NCBI GenBank assembly: GCA_963804005.1
Contig: CAWDOP010000009.1
Coordinates: 1-64,000 of the forward strand
Direction: 5' to 3'
Source of the DNA: JAGXRK01 sp963804005
GTDB taxonomy: Bacteria; Bacteroidota; Ignavibacteria; Ignavibacteriales; Ignavibacteriaceae
Length of the DNA: 64,000 nt
Under the pieces are notes generated by a model. That model did not search any database and was not told the DNA's origin. It saw only the letters and a program-made list of their open reading frames with translations. Position 1 is the stretch's first letter, and every line of letters starts with the position of its first letter. This document shows, piece after piece, positions 38,498 to 47,400 of this stretch. A program made the translations under genes and the position numbers.

Positions 38498-39334
38498 GGT
38501 TTTCTTTGCAACAATTGCAATCTCATCACTGTTTGAATCATATTTACTACCAGCAACGTCTGAGTATAAACTCTCTATTATGAGATTATTTCTTTCAAAT
38601 TCTCTTCTTAATGATTCTGCACTAAAATATTGTAACCAATTATAAACAACACGATTTTTATCTTCTTCAACAATTGTATATTTATCAAGAACAACTTTCT
38701 GTTCTTCATATTTGAAGATATTTAAAAATCCAAAGTATTTTTTAGCGGACCAAAATCCATTGAGTAAGTTAATTTCATATAGTGATTGTTCTTCTCTCTT
38801 TTTGTAGGCTTCTAATGTATAAACATCTAATAAAATCGAACCATTTGGTTTTAAGAGTCTATGAAATTTATGAACCAGTTCTTCTCTTTGTAAAGGACTC
38901 AATGCACAATAGTCGCACATTATCATTGTTATTAAATCAAATCGTTTATCTGTATCATATAAAAGGTAATTCTGGTTAACATAGTCAATATCCAATCCCT
39001 TTTTTTGTGCAACGTTCTTTGCATAATCAATTGACCTTTTTGAAAAATCTATTCCAGTAACATTTGCACCTTTTTCTGCAAATCGTGTTGTATACAAACC
39101 AGGACCACATCCGAAGTCACAAATAGATGAATTGCTATCAACACAAAAGTTAGATATGATCCATTTAACTGAGTCTTCAATAAATTTTTTATTACGAGAT
39201 GAAGCATTAATATTTTCGTTAAGATGATATTCAAGCATCTTTTTAGAGGTGTGTTCATCAGTCCATAATTCATCTGCTGTGTAATACTGAAAAGGTAATG
39301 GTCTTTTGTTAATATCTTCTAATTTCTGATACAA
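38492..39334 (-). CDS. Class I SAM-dependent methyltransferase
   Basis: 280 residues. Motif I is CDFGCGPGLYTTRFAEKG, followed by the acidic strand VTGIDFSKRSIDYA. RFDLITMIMCDYCALSP and LKPNGSILLDVYTLEAY mark the rest of the Rossmann core. An N-terminal helical segment (PFQYYTADELWTDEHTSKKM) precedes the core. Substrate unknown. Its stop is inside the attC-like right box and another attC-like spacer precedes its start. Confidence 0.82.
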   Translation of the reverse strand: MYQKLEDINKRPLPFQYYTADELWTDEHTSKKMLEYHLNENINASSRNKKFIEDSVKWIISNFCVDSNSSICDFGCGPGLYTTRFAEKGANVTGIDFSKRSIDYAKNVAQKKGLDIDYVNQNYLLYDTDKRFDLITMIMCDYCALSPLQREELVHKFHRLLKPNGSILLDVYTLEAYKKREEQSLYEINLLNGFWSAKKYFGFLNIFKYEEQKVVLDKYTIVEEDKNRVVYNWLQYFSAESLRREFERNNLIIESLYSDVAGSKYDSNSDEIAIVAKKTI

Positions 39335-39358
39335 TATTTTGTCTTCTATATTTTAGCC

Positions 39359-39452
39359 ATATAATGGCGTTGTGCCTAAAGCGCCAAATTAAAATGGCGG
39401 TCGGGGTTGAGGCGCTGGTTCAACTCTTTATACTTTAATTATTTTATGAACC
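39359..39452 (-). other. attC-like recombination site, degenerate ends
   Basis: The left end ATATAATGGCGTTG resembles the ATAACGGCGTTG of the site at 40263 with one base changed in the core box. AGCGCC and GGCGCT pair across the centre, and the right end TTTATGA covers the next stop codon. The layout is right but both boxes are imperfect. Confidence 0.42.
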
Positions 39453-39800
39453 TACAATTTTATTATTAAATATTTTATTCTTCTTGAGGAATAATATTGT
39501 GGCGATTAAATAAGCAATAAAAACAAGTAACCAACCATATTGAATTTTATCTTTACCCGCGATGAAAAACAAATAACTTGATGCTAATGCAAATAAAGCA
39601 TTGATTATTAACAAAGTGATTTTTGAATACAAGGGATATTTTTTAAAATAGAATAATGACACAAAGTTTAAGAAAGCAACAAAAAAACTTAAAAAGCCTA
39701 ATACCTTTAAATCATTTTCTATGCAATCAATTCCACTTGCTAAAAAAGCTAAACTCGTTAATATTAGAACAATATTTGGGTACTTTTTTCTAAATTTCAT
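39444..39800 (-). CDS. Small four-helix membrane protein, unknown
   Basis: 118 residues with four hydrophobic segments (IVLILTSLAFLASGI, VLGFLSFFVAFLNFVSLF, ITLLIINALFALASSYLFF, WLLVFIAYLIATILFL) and basic ends. No family recognised. It is separated by only 19 bases from the next membrane gene, without a box between them, so the two may share a cassette. Confidence 0.6.
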   Translation of the reverse strand: MKFRKKYPNIVLILTSLAFLASGIDCIENDLKVLGFLSFFVAFLNFVSLFYFKKYPLYSKITLLIINALFALASSYLFFIAGKDKIQYGWLLVFIAYLIATILFLKKNKIFNNKIVGS

Positions 39801-39819
39801 TTAGTAACTCTACAAGTTC

Positions 39820-40245
39820 TTATTCTCTTGATGATTTACTTTTTCTAAAAATCATAATAACTTCAAATGTTATAATCGCAAATATGGAACCGATAGCACT
39901 TGCTATTATATCATAGATATCATATACTTTGCTCGCATTCACAAAAGGAGTAATCTCTTCAAATGTTAAAATAAGAAAAACAATCAAAGCAACTAAATAA
40001 AAAATAAATCTACCTTTTTTAACATTTATCTTTTTACTTAAAATTGCAGCAATTGAGAAAAGACTTATAATGTATGCTGCCATAAAGTTTGAAAAACTTC
40101 CAGTTAATATTCCTAAAAAAGGTTTGTTCCTAAATATTGGACGTATGTATTCTTTATTAAAGGAAACAGACAAAAATAATATCGCAAAAAGAATGAAATT
40201 CATTGCAATATATTTTCTTTTTTCTCTATTTGAATTTGCAATCAT
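39820..40245 (-). CDS. VanZ-like small membrane protein
   Basis: 141 residues with four predicted transmembrane helices. The segment VYDIYDIIASAIGSIFAIITFE matches the D-x-x-D-x-x-A-x-x-x-G pattern at the end of VanZ-like proteins, and FEEITPFVNASK precedes it as in that family. VanZ-like proteins are frequent in integron cassettes, and one is linked to teicoplanin tolerance. The function here is unproven. Confidence 0.62.
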   Translation of the reverse strand: MIANSNREKRKYIAMNFILFAILFLSVSFNKEYIRPIFRNKPFLGILTGSFSNFMAAYIISLFSIAAILSKKINVKKGRFIFYLVALIVFLILTFEEITPFVNASKVYDIYDIIASAIGSIFAIITFEVIMIFRKSKSSRE

Positions 40246-40262
40246 TGTTCCCTTATTTTGAG

Positions 40263-40477
40263 GTATAACGGCGTTGCGCCTAACTCAGTTTATCCCGATT
40301 AAATCGGGACAAGTTGTTAAAACGCCAGTGTTAATTAAAAGATTTCCATATCACTTAGTTAGAGCTTTGTGATTTATTTTTTAACAAACTCTTGAACCCT
40401 GTAACAAAAATATTATCCTCTTAAAAAACGGGATATCCTCTTGCTTGTCCGTTTTATTCGGATTAAAGAGGTTATGC
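40263..40477 (-). other. attC-like recombination site, possibly composite
   Basis: Left box GTATAAC at 40263-40269 and right box GTTATGC at 40471-40477, the latter covering the stop of the acetyltransferase gene. A compact site may already end near 40338. In that stretch GGCGTT pairs with AACGCC, AACT with AGTT, and TCCCGATT-A-AATCGGGA (40293-40309) forms the tip. The remaining 130 bases may be a second, decayed site. Confidence 0.5.
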
Positions 40478-41062
40478 GGTGATATCTAAAGTATCTTTCA
40501 TATCCTTTTCAAGTAATGAATAAGTTATAGTATCGAGGAACTTATCGTCAAACAGGAAGTTTTCTCTAAAATAAGCTTCTTTTTTAAACCCAATCCCTTC
40601 AAGTAGTTTTATAGAATTTTTGTTATTGGGATTTACATTTGCTTCAATGCTATGAAGTCTTAATTTATCGAAACCAAATATTATCATTGTCTTTAGACTC
40701 TCAGTCATATAGCCCTTACCCCAATAATTTAGATTGAGAGAATACCCAATTTCAGCTCTGCAATGTTCTTTAACTATTCTCCAAAATCCAAAATTTCCGA
40801 TGAAACTATTTGAACTTTTTTCAACAATTCCCCATTCTATACCATTTTCAGTTTTATATGACTCCCAACAAGACCGAATATATTTCTCAGAATCGTTGAT
40901 TGATTCCATTTTGCGTTTATCCATATATCTTACTACAGCATCATCCGACTCAATGAGATACAAGTCTTTTGAATCACTCAACAGAATCTCCCGAAAGAGA
41001 AGTCTCTCACTTTCTAATTCAGGGAATTTTTCAAAGACACTTTTGTCTATTTCGATTTTCAT
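40472..41062 (-). CDS. GNAT-family N-acetyltransferase (RimJ/RimL-like)
   Basis: 196 residues. The acetyl-CoA fold is shown by LESERLLFREILLSDSKDLY, the central strand FIGNFGFWRI, EIGYSLNLNYWGKGYMTESLKTM (motif A, with the pyrophosphate loop NYWGKGYMTE), and VNPNNKNSIKLLEGIGFKKE (motif B). RimJ/RimL-type enzymes acetylate protein N-termini, and relatives modify antibiotics or polyamines. Such genes are among the commonest integron cargo. Substrate unknown. Confidence 0.88.
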   Translation of the reverse strand: MKIEIDKSVFEKFPELESERLLFREILLSDSKDLYLIESDDAVVRYMDKRKMESINDSEKYIRSCWESYKTENGIEWGIVEKSSNSFIGNFGFWRIVKEHCRAEIGYSLNLNYWGKGYMTESLKTMIIFGFDKLRLHSIEANVNPNNKNSIKLLEGIGFKKEAYFRENFLFDDKFLDTITYSLLEKDMKDTLDITA

Positions 41063-41082
41063 TTAATAATTCTTCATTAACC

Positions 41083-41268
41083 GCATAACGGCATTGCAAC
41101 TAAAGCGCCGCCCGATACAGCTACGCCGCCTTAGCCCCAAAAGCCAATAATTAAAAAAACTTATTTTACTAAACTATCTCTAATAACAATGTTAAACGTA
41201 CTTGTCAAACTCAATAACTGCAAAGCAACCGAACCGTTTTTGCGGTCGCTTTGAGTTGCGGGTTATGT
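41083..41268 (-). other. attC-like recombination site with paired arms
   Basis: Left box GCATAAC at 41083-41089 and right box GTTATGT at 41262-41268. Read from either end, the arms match as CC(A/G)CATAAC, a short unequal spacer, then GCAACT(C)AAAGC, i.e. an R box plus an L box with asymmetric spacing. A second hairpin (CAAAGC/GCTTTG with ACCG/CGGT) sits at 41221-41253. This is the best-formed site in the window. Confidence 0.65.
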
Positions 41269-41275
41269 GGTAATT

Positions 41276-41869
41276 TTACTTAATACTAAAATTGTCTATT
41301 TGTCTTTTAACTTCTTCTCTCAATTTAAAAACCATTTCATGTAACATAGATAGGTCATTAATTTCTAATGGTTGTCTCAAAGGATTTATCCCAAATAAGA
41401 AATCACCCTCAGAAAATATTTGGATATTATTTGCTGTAGCATCTGAATGGGCGAATTCTTTATTTCTTTTTTCTAATACTATTTCATGAAGTTCTACTTC
41501 TTCTTTAGTGTAGTGCTGAAATAATAATTTATTAATGTCTTTAGTATAAAAGAATCCATAATTATTTGTGAAGTTACGTGAATAAGAAATAACAACTGCA
41601 ATATTTAATGCAATTTGAATTGTGCTGCATTCTGCAACATCAATTTGATAAGGGGAACATTTTTTTAACTCAAGAATTAGTTCGTTTACTTCATCAAATT
41701 CTCTACTAAACATATATAAGTAAGAAAGTATATTTTCTTTAAATATTTGATACAATTCTTCATAACTAATTATCCCATCCAATTCTTCTTTTTTTAAACC
41801 TATTTTCGATACTAAAGATTTTTTATACTTAGAAAATAATGATTTTGGTTTAATGTAATTCTCTTTCAT
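41276..41869 (-). CDS. HEPN-like protein of unknown function
   Basis: 197 residues, almost entirely helical. R135 and H141 in RNKEFAH fit the R-x4-6-H motif of HEPN ribonucleases, and the charged helices before it (YTKEEVELHEIVLEKRNK) fit the HEPN fold. HEPN proteins often act in toxin-antitoxin and phage-defence systems, and integron cassettes are rich in such genes. No partner antitoxin is next to it, so a toxin role is only a hypothesis. It is the outermost gene of the cassette-like block. Confidence 0.5.
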   Translation of the reverse strand: MKENYIKPKSLFSKYKKSLVSKIGLKKEELDGIISYEELYQIFKENILSYLYMFSREFDEVNELILELKKCSPYQIDVAECSTIQIALNIAVVISYSRNFTNNYGFFYTKDINKLLFQHYTKEEVELHEIVLEKRNKEFAHSDATANNIQIFSEGDFLFGINPLRQPLEINDLSMLHEMVFKLREEVKRQIDNFSIK

Positions 41870-41913
41870 TTCTTATAATCTATTTTTACAGTATTCTAAG
41901 TAATTCCCTTACC

Positions 41914-41920
41914 ACATAAC
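41914..41920 (-). other. Outer recombination box of the cassette block
   Basis: ACATAAC (GTTATGT on the gene strand) lies 45 bases before the start of the HEPN-like gene and marks the upstream limit of the block. Directly outside it begins a repeated intergenic element. Confidence 0.45.
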
Positions 41921-42062
41921 TATTACTTATACTGCACGAAATTATTAACTGAAGAACATAGATATGCACGCGCTTGCATATATATTCCAGTTTCTGTGAT
42001 TTAAGTTCATAATCGAAATATTTAGAATAATATTATTGCATAAATATATTCTTAGAATTCCA
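41917..42062. repeat. Diverged intergenic repeat, copy 1
   Basis: Starting from TAACTATTACTTATACTGCAC, it matches 43791-43942 over about 145 bases with several gaps. The first 55 bases are the best conserved. The centre is a TATGCA-CGCGCT-TGCATA hairpin, where copy 2 has a different hairpin. Confidence 0.55.
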
Positions 42063-42505
42063 GGATTTATGCGAAAGATATTTTTTAAAGATCCAGCACT
42101 CAACTCATCAAGTCAGACCCCCGCCAGGAAAAGAAGGATAATTGAGGGCAATATCAGTAGGAACGTCTAAGAATAAACTTAAAGACAGTTAAAAATAAGT
42201 TTGTTTAGGGAGAAGGTCAATTAACAGATAGCAATTGTCAACACATTTCTGTTTATTTCGGTTAATCAATTCAACGACCCCAGCTTAATAAAATAGGCAG
42301 GGTTTTTTATTTTAGTTAAAGTTTATACTCATTTTATTCTCTTCAGATAAAAGAATCTGATAATCTTAGGAATGCTGTTGAATTGTTAAATTAGATATTC
42401 TGTTTTGCTTATATCCCTTGCTATTCTTGATTATAATGCTTATAGTGCTACCAATAAGAAGCATTACAAATAAATTGATATTCCCTACGATAACGAGATG
42501 AAAGA
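42063..42505. other. Intergenic stretch upstream of the TPR gene
   Basis: No gene seen. A run ACCCCAGC, 11 bases, GGCAGGGTTTTTT at 42278-42310 could be a weak rho-independent terminator. The rest is AT-rich without clear structure. Confidence 0.3.
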
Positions 42506-42799
42506 ATGAAGAAACTGAACCTCTTGAAAATTTCAGTGCAGCAGTTAAGACTGAATAATGTTGATAAACTCTTTTATAATACTGAAGGAGTGAAGAAAGC
42601 CGATGATGGTAAGTTTAAAGAAGCAGCGGAATACTTTACAAAAGCAATTGAATTAGTGCCTGAAGATTCCTTGTCCTACTTCAACAGGGCGACGGTAAAA
42701 ATAAATTTAGGTGACATCCTGGGGGCGAAATTAGATTTTGCATTGTCAGAAAGCTTTCAGCTAAGTATTAACCACATTAATAAATTACGAATGAATTAA
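42506..42799 (+). CDS. Small TPR-repeat protein
   Basis: 97 residues. A tetratricopeptide unit is clear: NTEGVKKADDGKFKEAAEYFTKAIELVPEDS, then a second helix pair SYFNRATVKINLGDILGAKLDF. TPR units mediate protein contacts. It is the only + strand gene in this accessory stretch and ends shortly before a convergent gene. It may be a fragment of a longer TPR protein. Confidence 0.62.
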   Translation: MKKLNLLKISVQQLRLNNVDKLFYNTEGVKKADDGKFKEAAEYFTKAIELVPEDSLSYFNRATVKINLGDILGAKLDFALSESFQLSINHINKLRMN

Positions 42800-42816
42800 C
42801 ATAATTTCCACAAATG

Positions 42817-43188
42817 TTATTCATCTTCTTCAAGCCAACGAACGGCTTTTTTAATAGTATTAAAATATTTAAAATTGCTCCATTTAACATTTGAATGTGC
42901 CGTTTCAAAAAAATGACTATCCTTCTTACCACTTGAGATGACAATTGCTATCTTATCGCTACTTTTAAATCCAAACTGTTCTAAAGCGTCTCCGTCTGTA
43001 TGTATTTTGTATATCCCTGCTTCCAGTAAGGTTTTAGAATGATTAAATAAAAATTTTTTGCAATTGTTTTCGCGTGCGACTTTTATTGCGTCTATTGAGT
43101 ATTGTTGAGCAATTCTAAAGTCTACTCTTTCTTGAATCTCGACTTGAACTATTTTTTTATCTTCCAAGTAATTAATTGTGTGGCTCAT
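42817..43188 (-). CDS. STAS/SpoIIAA-like domain protein
   Basis: 123 residues with alternating strands and helices: INYLEDKKIVQVEIQERV, then FRIAQQYSIDAIKVARENNCKKFLFNH, KIAIVISSGKKDSHFFETAHSN and FNTIKKAVRWLEEDE. This arrangement is that of the SpoIIAA/STAS-like proteins common in Bacteroidota. These proteins are small and soluble; no enzymatic residue is known to me. Assignment is by fold pattern only. Confidence 0.5.
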   Translation of the reverse strand: MSHTINYLEDKKIVQVEIQERVDFRIAQQYSIDAIKVARENNCKKFLFNHSKTLLEAGIYKIHTDGDALEQFGFKSSDKIAIVISSGKKDSHFFETAHSNVKWSNFKYFNTIKKAVRWLEEDE

Positions 43189-43380
43189 TACAAACCTCTT
43201 CTAATTTGTTATTTAATAACGTCGTAATTAACTAATCACATTAACAAGCTATAACATAACATTATTTTAAAAAGCTTCATACAATAATTAGCAAGTAAAA
43301 AGGTTTTCCTAAAAAATTAAGTGCATCCCATATTAATGTAAGCCTGCCTGACGACGGTAGGGAGCTTGCTAGCTTGATTA

Positions 43381-43761
43381 TTAATTTATAACATAAATTT
43401 TATCTACAACGATTACATCATATGGATTTATGAATGTATAGCTATTTATTTTTTTGCCAGGGATTTTATATTGCGTCCCCTCAATATGAACATATTTGTT
43501 TAAATAATTTTTAATAATTGAGTCTGGTTCAAGAAAAGTACTAAATCTCTCTTCCTTCGGCGGAATTTCCCACGTTGGATTTTTTAAAATATATCCTATG
43601 TGATTACCGACTTCTGGTGTAAAGCTTGGTATTACATAAGTAATGGTTCCCTTACCAACAACTTTTATATTCCCAGAAGAAATTGGAGTGTTTGAAATAT
43701 TTTTATGAGAGACAAATATTATTAAAAAAAACAGAACGAATAATCTAAATGTTAAATTCAT
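43381..43761 (-). CDS. Hypothetical secreted protein
   Basis: 126 residues with a signal peptide (LTFRLFVLFFLIIFVSH). The mature part is beta-rich (KVVGKGTITYVIPSFTPEVG, YVHIEGTQYKIPGKKI, YDVIVVDKIYVIN). No family recognised. Its start is 27 bases from an AGCTAAC box and the second copy of the intergenic repeat, so it may be an outlying cassette. Confidence 0.5.
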   Translation of the reverse strand: MNLTFRLFVLFFLIIFVSHKNISNTPISSGNIKVVGKGTITYVIPSFTPEVGNHIGYILKNPTWEIPPKEERFSTFLEPDSIIKNYLNKYVHIEGTQYKIPGKKINSYTFINPYDVIVVDKIYVIN

Positions 43762-43790
43762 TTTACATCTAATAAATATTTTTAGAAAGC

Positions 43791-43942
43791 TAACTATTGC
43801 TTATACTGCACTGAATTATTAGTTAAAGGACATAGATCCGCCAGAAAGCGGGCAGGTATCTACATTCCAATTGTTCTGAAAACTTTTCAAAATCACACTA
43901 TTTAAAATTATGTAATGCATATCTATAATCTTATGGAATTCA
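43791..43942. repeat. Diverged intergenic repeat, copy 2
   Basis: Begins TAACTATTGCTTATACTGCAC and follows copy 1 (41917-42062) in order: GGACATAGAT, a hairpin, ACATTCCA, then TGCATA and GAATTC. The core hairpin is CCGC-CAGAAA-GCGG instead of the AT-rich one in copy 1. Confidence 0.55.
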
Positions 43943-44412
43943 GTCTAAAAAGTTTTTTGTTTTCTTTATTGCAGTAGTTTGTGTGCAGGATTACTCGAAG
44001 CAGGTAAGTTAACTTAAGCTTGTTAATATACCCCTTCAGGGTGACTTTTTGATAAGTAATATTTGTGATACCACTCGCCAACAACTAACTCCCTTGAATA
44101 CTCACCTGAAACTAAGAAATTGACTTTAAATCTACAAGCCACGACGAAAACTTTTAATAAATGCTTAAGGTTAAATGATAAATGTTCAATGTTGAATGTT
44201 CAATACAAAAGGTTTAAAGTTCGGAGTTCAAGGTTTGAGTTGTTAGTTCAGCAGTTTTTGGAAGAATTCGGGGTTGAAAATCCAATCATTCATCCATTCA
44301 ATCAATCATTCTTTCAGTCGCCAATTGCCCGTTGCTTTCAGAATCCGAATGAGATATTTATTATATTAGCTGTTAAAACAAGTCGTAATCTGTAAAATAT
44401 TCATATTGTAAT
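43943..44412. other. Intergenic stretch with a short interspersed repeat
   Basis: No credible gene. The part near 44174-44205 (GATAAATGTTCAATGTTGAA and on) is a repeat-like, self-similar run. A related stretch, in reverse orientation, is at 23268-23293. The open frame across 44120-44395 is built from this low-complexity sequence. Confidence 0.45.
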
Positions 44413-47400
44413 ATGACTACTTATTATTTTCACGTTTCTAAAGACTCGCGAATTAAATACAAATTTGAGGAATCTCTTTTTTCTGTTACGGGAGATTTGA
44501 TTATTGCAAATGCAAAAACTGCCCGGCTTCTTTCAGAAAGAATAAATAAGATACGCAGAGATGAAGGAAAACAGGACCAGCTTATTACTCCGGGACAATT
44601 AAATGCACTAGGGTTAATGCACGAAATTTTTCATCTGCTTATAAGAAAGTATGAAGAGACTGATAATCCCGGTGTGTTTGAAAGAAACTTAGAATTCCTA
44701 GACGGCAGTTTATCCAATGATGAAGTAGACAAAGTTCTGTTATCATTTATTGAAGAATTTCCTCCACTGCCTGTTTTCAAAAACAAAATAAAGCCACTGG
44801 ATTATCTCAAAGGTAAAACAGGAAATAAAACCAACCGTGAAATAATTTTAGAAGAGTTAATCCTTCTGAACCTTGAAAATCTTAATCCATCTACAAAGCA
44901 GCTTAAAGAACTTTACTCCGATGAAAAGCTTGTAAAAACTACAAAGTATAACGCCCTGATTGAAACAACGGAGAAATTCTTTGAAAAAGAAATTCCGTTT
45001 GGCGAAGGCGGGCTTAGTTTAATTTCATTTTTACGAAAACCGATTACAGCAAGTCCATACAACATTCATGAACAATTGGAATTCATCAGAACGAATTGGG
45101 GAATTGTGCTTGATGAGATTTTATTAGATAAATTATTACGCGGCAAAGATCTTATTCAGGAAGACTTTAAACTTTATGTTCAGCACGGCGGTGGTGAAAA
45201 AGGCACTCCGCCTGTTCCCAGTTACGACTTTGACCACGCATATTTTGAAAGTCTCAGAAAAAAATTGGAAGAAGGCAAAAAGCTTTCCGATGCAGAGTAC
45301 CAGTATTATCAATTAGAACTTGAAAGATTTACGGAAGACATTGACTGGATGCCAAGAGTTGTGATGATTGCCAGAAACGCTTACGTATGGTTATTTCAGC
45401 TTTCTAAAAAATACGGTCATGAAATAAAAAGACTTGATCAGATTCCCGATGAAGAATTAGACCTGCTTGCAAGATGGAATTTTACAGCGCTCTGGCTTAT
45501 TGGTATCTGGGAAAGAAGCAGTGCCTCAAAGAAAATTAAACAGATGATGGGAAATCCTGAAGCAGCTTCATCAGCTTATTCTTTGTATGATTATGTTATT
45601 GCAAATGATCTCGGTGGTGAAGAAGCATTTAACAATCTTAAAGATCGCGCCTGGCAGCGCGGGATAAGACTTTCCAGTGATATGGTTCCAAACCACACTG
45701 GCATTTATTCTAAATGGGTTGTTGAGAAACCTGATTATTTTATCCAAACATCTTCTCCTCCCTATCCCGGCTATAGGTTTTTAGGTCCAAATCTTTCAGA
45801 CGATGAAAGAGTTGAAGTGAGAATTGAAGATCAATATTATTCAAGAACTGATGCTGCAATTGTTTTTGAACGACTTGATCGTTACACGGGCGACAGAAAA
45901 TATATTTATCACGGCAACGACGGAACTAATATGCCTTGGAATGATACCGCTCAGCTAAATCTTATGCATCCTGAAGTACGTGAGTCGCTTATCCAGACTA
46001 TCATTCACGTTGCCAGAAAAACCCCCATCATTCGTTTTGATGCAGCAATGACACTTGCCAAAAAACATTACCAGCGATTATGGTTTCCAATTCCCGGTAC
46101 AGGCGGTGCAATACCTTCACGTTCCGATTATGCTTTAACACGCTCACAGTTTGATGACGCCATGCCGCTGGAATTCTGGCGCGAAGTTGTTGACAGAATT
46201 AATGCCGAATTGCCTAACACTCTTCTTCTTGCAGAAGCTTTCTGGCTTATGGAAGGTTATTTTGTCCGTACTCTTGGAATGCATCGTGTTTATAACAGTG
46301 CTTTCATGCATATGCTTATGAAAGAAGAAAATGAAAAGTATAAGCTGTTGATAAAAAATACTCTTACGTTCAATCCGGAAATACTAAAACGCTATGTTAA
46401 CTTCATGAGCAATCCCGATGAAGAAACTGCCGTAAACCAGTTTGGTAAAGGAGATAAATATTTCGGCGTAGCAACTTTATTGATTACTCTGCCGGGTCTT
46501 CCAATGTTTGCACACGGACAGATAGATGGTTACTCTGAAAAGTACGGAATGGAGTATCAAAGATCTTACTACAACGAAATTCCTGATGATCATTTAATCC
46601 GGCGTCATGAGAAAGAAATTTTTCCGCTTACAAGAAAACGACATTTATTCAGTCAGGTTGAAAATTTTGAGCTTTACGATTTTGTTTCTCCAACAGAAGA
46701 TGTAAATGAAAACGTTTTTGCTTATTCAAATCGATCAGGCAGCGAGATGGCTTTAGTGCTTTACAATAATTCATATATTGAAGCTTTTGGAAGTATCAGA
46801 TACTCTGTAAATAAAGTTCAGAAAAATAATTCAGTAAGCAATACAACAATAGCAAATGCACTTTCATTAAATGGTAATCATTCATTCTTTTATTCGTGCC
46901 GTGATTACGCAACAAACCTTTATTACCTTATTTCGGGTGAGGAATTCCACCACAATGGATTTCATTTACATTTAAGAGGATACCAGTTTAAAGTTCTTCT
47001 GGATTTTAATGAGATTAATGACTTGGACGGAAAGTACAGAAGACTATATGATCACCTCGGCGGAAGAGGCGTTGAATCGTTGGATAAAGCTTTAATGGAA
47101 CTTTATCTTACTCCTTTTCATAATTCTTTCATAAATTTATTTTCAACTGCAAGCCTTGAGAATATTGAACAAGTAATAAAAGGTGAATCTGAACTGATTG
47201 ATGATGAAATTATTAATCAGTTAAAAGATGTTATTAATAACCTGAATAAAGTTCTGCCTTCAGAAAAAAGCAACGAAGAACTTATTGAAGATTTTGAAAA
47301 TAAAATCGAATCGTTAAAATCTTTTTATGATCTGTCAATCAAAATTGCATCAGTAAAAAGAAAAGATAAATGGATTAAATATTTTGAAAATATTTTTTCT

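Noticed and set aside
38356..38556. 66-codon minus-strand frame over the spacer between UbiA and methyltransferase genes
   Set aside because: It runs through the attC-like site and overlaps both neighbouring genes in another frame.
36532..41869. Prophage or transposon island
   Set aside because: No integrase, transposase, phage structural gene or terminal inverted repeats were found; boundaries repeat gene by gene, which fits cassettes better.
44120..44395. 91-codon open frame on the + strand
   Set aside because: Built from the self-similar TTCAATGTTGAATG run and low-complexity sequence; no ribosome site, no protein-like pattern.
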